Shown here piece by piece: positions 1-4,741 of a DNA stretch of 6,172 bases (position 1 is the stretch's first letter; every line of letters starts with the position of its first letter). Location: the NCBI GenBank assembly GCA_947311285.1, contig CAMZKS010000008.1:1-6172 (forward strand), written 5' to 3'. A program made the position numbers and the translations under genes. The notes under the pieces were generated by a model. The model did not search any database. It saw only the letters and a list, made by a program, of their open reading frames with translations, and had not been told where the DNA came from. This stretch comes from an uncultured bacterium. Lineage in GTDB: Bacteria; Patescibacteriota; Gracilibacteria; UBA4473.

Positions 1-691
1 CGATATCCTCTACTTCATCTAAAACCGTGAGTAACTTTTCTAGTTTTTCTTGATCGGTACCACTCAGCGTTGTTAAATCCTTCGCTTGATAGAAGGGTTC
101 TGACTTACTCACTACAATGCCCTGCTCTTCAAGGGCGTGTCGCACTTTTCCTAACGCTTCAAACGAGGTACTGAAAGTTACGACCCCATCTTCTGTAGAA
201 AAATCATCTGCACCACATTCCGAGGCTAGATCAAACAAAGCGTCTTCTCCTTTCACCTCTTGAGCAAATTCAATCAAACCTAAGTGGTCAAACATAAAGG
301 CCACGGATCCCGCTGAGCCCAAGTTACCTCCATTCTTACTAAAGGCTGTACGGATGTTGGTAAAGGCTCTGTTTGAGTTATCCGTTAAGCTGATAATCAA
401 AATCGGCACACCGGCGGGGCCGTAACCTTCGTACAGGTTCTCGGTAAACACCGAGGCCTCACTCCCCTGCCCTGATATTTTTTTAAGCACTCGCTCTATG
501 TTGTCCCGTGGCACACCGTCAGCTTTAGCATTGGTAATCGCGCTTCGTAACGCCGCATTAGTGTCTGGATTTGGATTATCTCTTCCTATAACTTGTAAGA
601 TCTTACCGTGCTTGGTTAAAAGCTTTCCACGTTTAAGGTCTTTAGCGCCTTTCTTATATTTAATCTGTTTCCATTTACTATGTCCTGCCAT
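1..691 (-). CDS. yebC: YebC/PmpR/TACO1-family protein, C-terminus cut by window edge
   Basis: The minus strand from ATG 691-689 reads open to base 1, giving 230 residues plus one base; family members are usually about 240-250 residues, so only a short C-terminal piece is missing. The N-terminus begins MAGHSKWKQIKYKKGAKDLK, the family signature, followed by RGK. Further conserved blocks are PRDNIERVLKK (61-71), YEGYGPAGVP (87-96) and NGGNLGSAGSVAFMF (120-134). The usual GGGDP..NPxLR segment is altered here to RDNPNPDTNAALR (37-49). The family was long annotated as transcriptional regulators (PmpR), but recent work places YebC/TACO1 on the ribosome, relieving stalling at proline-rich stretches; it acts in the cytoplasm. 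The start is fixed by the family N-terminus. Only a weak AAAGAG lies 3 nt upstream, too close for a good ribosome binding site. It is divergent from the candidate RNA at 859-1642. The identification is secure; the precise role is from family knowledge. Confidence 0.96.
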   Translation of the reverse strand, partial: MAGHSKWKQIKYKKGAKDLKRGKLLTKHGKILQVIGRDNPNPDTNAALRSAITNAKADGVPRDNIERVLKKISGQGSEASVFTENLYEGYGPAGVPILIISLTDNSNRAFTNIRTAFSKNGGNLGSAGSVAFMFDHLGLIEFAQEVKGEDALFDLASECGADDFSTEDGVVTFSTSFEALGKVRHALEEQGIVVSKSEPFYQAKDLTTLSGTDQEKLEKLLTVLDEVEDI

Positions 692-726
692 ACGCTCTTT
701 AATTTTTAAGTCTTAATAAAAGTAAA

Positions 727-753
727 GTATTATTTGTGTACAACAAAGTTCAA
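727..753 (-). promoter_or_regulatory. Possible yebC promoter
   Basis: On the minus strand, TTGAAC (753-748) is followed after 15 bases by TAATAC (732-727), about 35 bases before the yebC start. The spacer is short (16 if AATACT is taken as the -10), so this is a weak match. The -35 element overlaps the repeated AAAGTTC element at 745-756, which would suit a repressor or activator site. Not proven. Confidence 0.35.
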
Positions 754-789
754 ACTCTATAAATGCACTAGATTTTAAAGTTCGAACTT
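745..789. repeat. Paired AAAGTTC(A/G)AACT elements in the divergent intergenic region
   Basis: AAAGTTCAAACT (745-756) and AAAGTTCGAACT (777-788) differ at one base and start 32 bp apart, about three helical turns. The second copy contains the perfect 12-bp palindrome AAGTTCGAACTT (778-789). They lie between the presumed yebC promoter and the promoter of the candidate RNA, so they could be paired operator sites for a dimeric regulator. No known regulator is recognised; in this AT-rich stretch chance is possible. Confidence 0.4.
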
Positions 790-823
790 AAGTTAAGTTT
801 ATTAAAGATTTTGACAAAAAGTT

Positions 824-852
824 TTGACAGGAGCAGTAATTTCGACTAATAT
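824..852 (+). promoter_or_regulatory. Sigma70-type promoter of the candidate large RNA
   Basis: A perfect -35 TTGACA (824-829) is followed by a 17-base spacer and TAATAT (847-852) as -10, predicting transcription from about 858-860. A second TTTTGACA lies 13 bases upstream (809-816) but has no -10 at proper spacing. No coding gene follows for almost 1 kb, so this promoter most simply serves an untranslated RNA. Confidence 0.7.
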
Positions 853-1012
853 ACTCTGAAGTCTTCGCTCAAAAACAAACTGACAAGTACTTCAAACAAG
901 ACGCACGACGAAGCGCCACAGAGCAAAAGAAGAGAAGCCCAGATCTTTAACAGTCCGGTAACCAATTGAGCCGTATCCCACAGATACTGACTTCAATTAA
1001 CTTACATATAAC

Positions 1013-1132
1013 AGTGGAGAGTAAAGAGCCAAGGCATTTACTAATAACTTAATCCTCACCCAACATATCTGGTGCACGGTAAAATTTATTATAAAGGGTC
1101 TCATTCGAGACCTTGTCTCTTTTCTCTCCGCT
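1013..1132 (+). other. Long-range RNA helix inside the candidate RNA
   Basis: Bases 1013-1034 pair with 1111-1132 in antiparallel register (positions sum to 2145). Twenty of 22 positions pair, one of them a U-G wobble (1015-1130); the mismatches are 1022/1123 and 1029/1116. The arms enclose 76 bases. Within that loop a second perfect stem, GGTCTC/GAGACC (1097-1102/1107-1112), abuts the 3' arm and competes for its first two bases. This is by far the strongest pairing in the gene-free region. Confidence 0.65.
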
Positions 1133-1479
1133 CTGCGACGAGGTTTGCTAAGCCTTAAAACCACTTAGTAAATTCCCTTCACAAAACGGTTGAGAACAAA
1201 ATGCTAGTCTTTGAGCCGGATAAATAACGACGAAATTCGTTCACCTATCTGACCTTAATTCCTTAAATATGAGAAATTATAAATCAAAAGACATTACATA
1301 CTGCAATGCCTTTCTGATTCCATCCACTAATGTTTTGTAGAGGTCTATCCTTGGTTCGTACCTTAAAGAATCTGTCTTAAAAAGCAAATACCCTGAACGT
1401 ACATCAGAACCCCGCAGGTACTTCGGTATAGTACCCAAGCAAGGCGAGAGTTTATGTAGGCTGGTTACCTATAGAATAT

Positions 1480-1535
1480 GGGAGCAACCTCTGTCCACTT
1501 ATTTTAATAAGACTTGGGCACACCCAGTTGCTCCT
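1480..1535 (+). other. Three-level nested stem near the 3' end of the candidate RNA
   Basis: GGAGCAAC (1481-1488) pairs perfectly with GTTGCTCC (1527-1534), with an extra G-U pair at 1480/1535. Inside, 1492-1497 pairs with 1515-1520 (including U-G 1494/1518). Innermost, CTTAT (1498-1502) pairs with ATAAG (1507-1511) around a 4-base loop. The regular nesting looks like a folded RNA domain rather than a terminator, because no T-run follows. Confidence 0.6.
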
Positions 1536-1606
1536 AATTCGAATTTTTCTTTCAAAGAAGAATTCCCCTGCAGGCTATAAAGGTCTTCAATCCAAAAAAA
1601 TTATTT

Positions 1607-1642
1607 AAAAACTCTAAAACTTAACCCTTTAGAGTTTTTTTT
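1607..1642 (+). terminator. Rho-independent terminator of the candidate RNA
   Basis: AAAACTCTAAA (from 1607-1608 to 1618) pairs with TTTAGAGTTTT (1628-1638/9) around a 9-base loop, ending in a run of eight T (1635-1642). The stem is AT-rich, with only two G-C pairs, but long (up to 12 bp). It separates the candidate RNA from the SLH gene downstream. Confidence 0.75.
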
Positions 1643-1668
1643 GACTTGCTTTTATTTGAACTTATGCT
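1641..1668 (+). promoter_or_regulatory. Probable promoter of the SLH protein gene
   Basis: TTGACT (1641-1646), 16 bases, then TATGCT (1663-1668). The -35 shares two bases with the T-run of the preceding terminator, a compact terminator-promoter junction. Transcription would start near 1675, leaving a leader of about 150 nt before the start at 1824. Confidence 0.5.
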
Positions 1669-1674
1669 TATTGG

Positions 1675-1823
1675 TTTTTATAGTTTTAAGCCGATAGACA
1701 TGGCATTAATAGCCGATTTTTAAGGACACATTTTTAAGTCACAAACAATTATTGTGTTCAAAAAAAACTTGCGTTCTGTGACGTAAAATTAATCATAGGA
1801 AGTGACTCTATAAAGTTCTACTT
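1675..1823 (+). other. Leader of the SLH gene with competing stems
   Basis: GTCACA (1738-1743) pairs perfectly with TGTGAC (1777-1782); the overlapping AGTCAC (1737-1742) can instead pair with GTGACT (1802-1807). The latter sits directly after an isolated purine-rich AGGAAG (1797-1802), which is 21 bases from the start codon and so too far to act as a normal ribosome binding site. A small ACAA/TTGT hairpin (1745-1755) lies in the first loop, and GCCGAT is repeated at 1690-1695 and 1712-1717. No known riboswitch is recognised. Confidence 0.3.
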
Positions 1824-2795
1824 ATGAAAGCCTCGTTATTACTTGCTGGAATAGCTCTTCCTCTCTCTACCTTTGCTTTTAGCGACATTACTATTAATGA
1901 CGACTATTATGATTCAACAACTTACTTAGAGGCGGTTGAAGTTTTTAAAGGTTATGACGATGGAACTTTTGGTCGAGATAAAACGATTAATCGAGCTGAA
2001 GCCTTAAAAACAATTTTAACCGCCGCAGAAACGGAGCTACCAGAAACTACAACGGATCGTTTTAATGATGTACCCGCTGACATTTGGTTTGCACCATTTG
2101 TGAATTTTTCTGCCAGTAAAGGCATTGTAAGTGGCGATGACGCGACTGGTTTATTTTCACCAGGACGAAACGTTAATAAAGCCGAGTTTTTGAAAATGCT
2201 AATGTTAGCATTTGAGGTTGACCCAGAACAATACCCTATAATTACAGACGTGGTAATTAACGATGTAGCTGAGGGGGTCTGGTTTCAGCCCTACTTTCAG
2301 TTTGCCGTAAAATTTAATATTTTACTTGTTGATGCCGATGGTAATGTGAATCCTGGTTTAGAATTAAGTAGAGGTGAAGCTTCAGAAATTTTATTCTCAA
2401 TGGTACGACAAGGCAAAGGATTGAAGCCACAAGCCTTATTAAATCTTTCTGAACTGCACCTTCTTAAGGCTGTTGAGTTCATGGAACAAGACGCGATTAG
2501 CACAGCCCAAATTCTAGTTGATGTCGCCCGGCAGTTTTCAACCTATAGTTTAGAAATGCTTCCAGAAAATAAAATTGTACAATCAGCAGACAAAGTAATT
2601 GAAGCCATGAAGTTATTGACCACCACCTATGCTATGGGCGCCGAAGGTAAACTTAAAGAAGTGATTGATACTTCAAAGGTTGCTTGGGCAAAAGCGGATG
2701 AAAGTCTGAAACTAAACCCTCAGAACAAGATTCTTACCGATAAAATTAAGAATATAGCTGCTAGTATTGCTGATAAAGCACGAGCTCAGCAATAA
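1824..2795 (+). CDS. Exported protein with three N-terminal SLH motifs and a helical C-terminal region
   Basis: 323 residues. Residues 1-18 form a signal peptide (short basic start, hydrophobic core, STFA cleavage-type end). Three SLH motifs follow: about 19-66 (FSDI..YLEAVEVFKGYDDGTFG..INRAEALK), 80-130 (FNDVPADIWFAPFV..GIVSGDD..F.PGRNVNKAEFLKML) and 146-194 (NDVAEGVWFQPYFQFAV..LSRGEASEIL). SLH motifs in families such as S-layer proteins bind cell-wall polysaccharide, so the protein is probably attached non-covalently at the cell surface. Residues about 203-323 look all-helical with no cysteine, resembling a TPR-like or coiled bundle (e.g. AWAKADESLKLNPQNK), but no named domain is recognised. 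The start is chosen because the signal peptide begins there; no Shine-Dalgarno lies at normal distance. It is preceded by its own promoter and leader, and ends 46 bases before a shared terminator. The surface role is inferred; its ligand is unknown. Confidence 0.9.
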   Translation: MKASLLLAGIALPLSTFAFSDITINDDYYDSTTYLEAVEVFKGYDDGTFGRDKTINRAEALKTILTAAETELPETTTDRFNDVPADIWFAPFVNFSASKGIVSGDDATGLFSPGRNVNKAEFLKMLMLAFEVDPEQYPIITDVVINDVAEGVWFQPYFQFAVKFNILLVDADGNVNPGLELSRGEASEILFSMVRQGKGLKPQALLNLSELHLLKAVEFMEQDAISTAQILVDVARQFSTYSLEMLPENKIVQSADKVIEAMKLLTTTYAMGAEGKLKEVIDTSKVAWAKADESLKLNPQNKILTDKIKNIAASIADKARAQQ

Positions 2796-2841
2796 CAGAT
2801 CCCCTTATATTACTATTCTCTTTCTGTAAAAAAAATAAAAA

Positions 2842-2873
2842 GAAAAGCCACCGTCAATTGACGGTGGCTTTTC
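2842..2873. terminator. Bidirectional terminator between convergent genes
   Basis: A perfect 32-nt palindrome: GAAAAGCCACCGTC, central AATT, then its exact complement. The GC-rich core is flanked by A on one side and T on the other, so each strand reads a strong stem ending in a short T-run. It serves the SLH gene ending at 2795 and the minus-strand gene ending at 2899. Confidence 0.9.
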
Positions 2874-2898
2874 ACATTAAGGCCTAAAATTATTAAGA

Positions 2899-4542
2899 CT
2901 ATTTAACTTTAATGTTGAACTTAACAGGTCCTAGGTAAACAGGGTTTTTATCGGTTCGAGTTGTTCCTTTCGAAGCAAACCGGAACGTCATCGTGATGTA
3001 TTCACCGGGTGTAAAGGTTCCTCCGGAAAAAGTTATGTCGGCATCATCAACCCAAGTATCAGCAACGGTACTTGCCAGAGCAGTATTACCCGTTAAAGTT
3101 ACAGCTGTACCCGTTGTGTCAAGTAGAGAGACAATATCAAGTCTATTATCCGCAATCGTCGTTAGATCCGTTTTGTAGTCGATTTCTATTTCAGGATTCA
3201 CATCAGAGAAACCAATAAAGTTTTCTGGAACCATCCACTGAAGCACTAAGTCATAATCATTAAGAGCGCCTGTTTTCCGTGTCGACCATGCGTAGTAATT
3301 ACGGTCTGTTGTCGTATCGTGATCAGAGAACATAGTTCCTTTATTGTTAGAACCATCGGCTCTCAGTGTAAAATTAGAGAACTCTGGTACTAAAGTGTAG
3401 AAAGTTTCAATTTCTGCCATATCCGTTCGAGTAATTGTTCCGTCTAAAATTTTTGCGGAAGTTACGGCCCCATCATTCAACTCCGCTGTATTTACAGCGT
3501 TTGCTGCAATTTCATCTGAATCTACTGAATTTGTGCCTAAATCCGCAGCGGTAATTGTGCCATCGGTAATTTCTGCACTTTCAATCGTTGTTCCTAGATC
3601 TACCGATAATGTATCACCGGTTAATGTAATCCCTGTTCCTGCTGCTAGATTTGTATTAGCACTAATATCAACCGTCGTTAAGAACCCTGCATCATTCGTG
3701 AAGTCCGCTAGTGTAACAGCCGTATAATCAATCTCATCGTCCTTAACCGCACTCGTTGCAATCTCGGCACTATCTACTGAATCAGCCGCCAAACTTAACG
3801 TCCCCGTATTATCAATTGTGGCATCTCCACTCAACGCTACTCCTGTTGCTACATTTGATCCATTACCCACAAAGATGTTCGCTGAAGTTAATGTTGACGT
3901 TCCAAAGTTACTTTTATCTTCCCACTGTGGATCTCCTGATCCATCAGTCGTTAATACTTTATTCGCGTCTCCTACTCCTGCCGTCCCTATTTTTGCTGTC
4001 GTTACTGCATTATCCGCTACATCAACCGTAGCAATTGTTCCGTCTAAAATTTCTGTTGTTGTAATTGAACCAGACGTAAGATCTTCAACCGAGTTAAAGG
4101 CATACGTTCCGGACCCCGCAGACGTTTCATTACAAATCATAACAGAAGCTGCCGTTGTATCGTAATACGTGTAACCAACCGTTCCTGCATTACAAGTAAC
4201 AGGTGCTCCTGCGTTTGAACCAATTTTAAATTCATCTAATGTATCCCCTTGTAGGTTTAATCCATCAGTCAAGATAAAATACCCTAGTGAATCATTATAG
4301 GTTAAAGCTTCTCCAAGGTTTGCCCCAAACACTAAGCTCAGGTCAATATTGTCGGTTGCATTGACCGTGCCATCGACATCAAGTGTATAGGTATCGGCCT
4401 CGGCCCCATCATCCTCTGTAGTGAAAATTAGACGCGCGTCTGCAGAGGGAGACAAAACTGAAAGCCCCATCATAACTAGCACTAAGCTACTTACGAAGGA
4501 TTTTCCACGCCGTTGCGATAGCCAGGAAGTAATATTGATCAT
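2899..4542 (-). CDS. Secreted tail-fibre/adhesin-like repeat protein
   Basis: 547 residues. A signal peptide occupies about 1-36: the basic stretch SQRRGK is followed by a hydrophobic core SSLVLVMMGLSVL and an ADA cleavage site. Residues 37-110 look beta-rich. Residues 115-152 form a small module with the only two cysteines (117 and 137, spaced to form a disulfide) and the YTYYDTT motif seen in fibre-type proteins. Residues 155-380 are a chain of degenerate short repeats of the type DGTI-TxADL-xxxSV-xSxEIA-xxAV, interrupted by KVLTTDGSGDPQWED (195-209) and LAAGTGITLTGDTLSVD (299-315). Both inserts are typical of phage tail fibres and trimeric adhesins and suggest an elongated beta-fibre. Residues about 381-547 form a Thr/Asp-rich C-terminal domain of beta type ending in KFNIKVK, not recognised. 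There is no SLH, sortase or transmembrane anchor after the signal, so it is either released or held by other surface proteins. It has its own promoter, a short leader without a Shine-Dalgarno, and a TAG stop. A role in adhesion or host contact is inference. Confidence 0.85.
   Translation of the reverse strand: MINITSWLSQRRGKSFVSSLVLVMMGLSVLSPSADARLIFTTEDDGAEADTYTLDVDGTVNATDNIDLSLVFGANLGEALTYNDSLGYFILTDGLNLQGDTLDEFKIGSNAGAPVTCNAGTVGYTYYDTTAASVMICNETSAGSGTYAFNSVEDLTSGSITTTEILDGTIATVDVADNAVTTAKIGTAGVGDANKVLTTDGSGDPQWEDKSNFGTSTLTSANIFVGNGSNVATGVALSGDATIDNTGTLSLAADSVDSAEIATSAVKDDEIDYTAVTLADFTNDAGFLTTVDISANTNLAAGTGITLTGDTLSVDLGTTIESAEITDGTITAADLGTNSVDSDEIAANAVNTAELNDGAVTSAKILDGTITRTDMAEIETFYTLVPEFSNFTLRADGSNNKGTMFSDHDTTTDRNYYAWSTRKTGALNDYDLVLQWMVPENFIGFSDVNPEIEIDYKTDLTTIADNRLDIVSLLDTTGTAVTLTGNTALASTVADTWVDDADITFSGGTFTPGEYITMTFRFASKGTTRTDKNPVYLGPVKFNIKVK
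3433..4052 (-). repeat. Two exact 20-nt copies within the repeat protein gene
   Basis: AATTGTTCCGTCTAAAATTT occurs at 3433-3452 and again at 4033-4052, exactly 600 bases (200 codons) apart and in the same frame. The copies encode the KILDGTI (364-370) and EILDGTI (164-170) repeat units. Identity at DNA level in otherwise degenerate repeats suggests recent duplication or gene conversion between repeat units. The surrounding units are similar at protein level only. Confidence 0.8.
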
Positions 4543-4570
4543 GAGTAAGATTAAAAATATAGATCAGACC

Positions 4571-4599
4571 ATTTTAACAAATATCAAATAAAATAACAA
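4571..4599 (-). promoter_or_regulatory. Promoter of the repeat-protein gene
   Basis: On the minus strand TTGTTA (4599-4594), 17 bases, then TAAAAT (4576-4571), with TG one base upstream of the -10 (extended -10, TGTTAAAAT). Transcription would start near 4564, giving a leader of only about 22 bases without a Shine-Dalgarno. The rest of the 199-base gap (4543-4741) is AT-rich. After the upstream gene's stop there is only a weak AGAGT/ACTCT stem, with no convincing terminator, so some read-through from 4742-6172 is possible. Confidence 0.6.
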
Positions 4600-4741
4600 C
4601 CCAAAAAACAGACTTATCCTTCTTATAGACCAATAAATCAATAAATACTACATACTCAATTAATTGCAAGCCCTCTGTTAGTCTCTAGTAAAAACTCAAT
4701 TGAATAAGTCATTCTTGTCATTTAAGAGTTAAAACTAAATC

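Larger units (their letters stand above)
859..1642 (+). ncRNA. Candidate large structured non-coding RNA of unknown class, ~780 nt
   Basis: The stretch between the promoter at 824-852 and the terminator at 1607-1642 has no convincing reading frame on either strand but many paired elements. These are: a hairpin at 964-998 (AATTGA/TCAATT outside, GTATC/GATAC inside); a 22-position long-range helix 1013-1034/1111-1132; GGTCTC-ATTC-GAGACC (1097-1112); AACGA/TCGTT (1226-1241); GGTACT/AGTACC around a UUCG-containing loop (1417-1435); a three-level stem at 1480-1535; and a hairpin at 1541-1565. TGAAG (857-861) can also pair with CTTCA (1585-1589), bringing the ends together. The four G-U pairs in these stems would be A-C mismatches on the other strand, which supports plus-strand RNA. 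RNase P RNA, tmRNA, rRNA and tRNA signatures were looked for by eye and not found. It could be one long RNA, several shorter ones, or a fast-evolving version of a known RNA. The ends are inferred from promoter and terminator; the function is unknown. Confidence 0.6.

Noticed and set aside
498..716. Plus-strand open frame of 72 codons
   Set aside because: It lies opposite yebC, whose family sequence is unmistakable on the minus strand; the plus-strand product has no recognisable features.
1269..1340. Short frames inside the candidate RNA (ATG 1269 to TAG 1340, 23 residues; ATG 1201 to TAA 1227, 8 residues)
   Set aside because: No ribosome binding site, no recognisable peptide and lengths expected by chance.
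957..1469. Long-range 8-bp pairing GGTAACCA (957-964) with TGGTTACC (1462-1469)
   Set aside because: Eight-base complements are expected several times by chance in a 780-nt sequence, and both arms compete with local hairpins (964-998; TAGG/CCTA at 1458-1471).
859..1600. RNase P RNA
   Set aside because: Isolated look-alikes occur (ACAGAGCAAAA near 916, AGTCCGG near 953, GCACGGTAAA near 1074, AGAACCCCGC near 1406), but they are in the wrong order. The key GAGGAAAGTCC segment is absent and the unit is about twice the usual length.
859..1600. tmRNA or tRNA
   Set aside because: No GGATTCGAC-type tmRNA segment, no tag frame ending in ALAA, no GGTTCRANYCC T-arm with matching acceptor stem and no CCA end.
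2297..2503. Minus-strand open frame of 68 codons
   Set aside because: It overlaps the SLH3 and helical part of the 1824-2795 gene in antisense and has no family features.
3756..4165. Two plus-strand open frames (91 and 115 codons)
   Set aside because: Both are antisense to the repeat region of the 2899-4542 gene; their Ser/Pro/Leu-rich products reflect the complement of Thr/Asp/Gly-rich codons.
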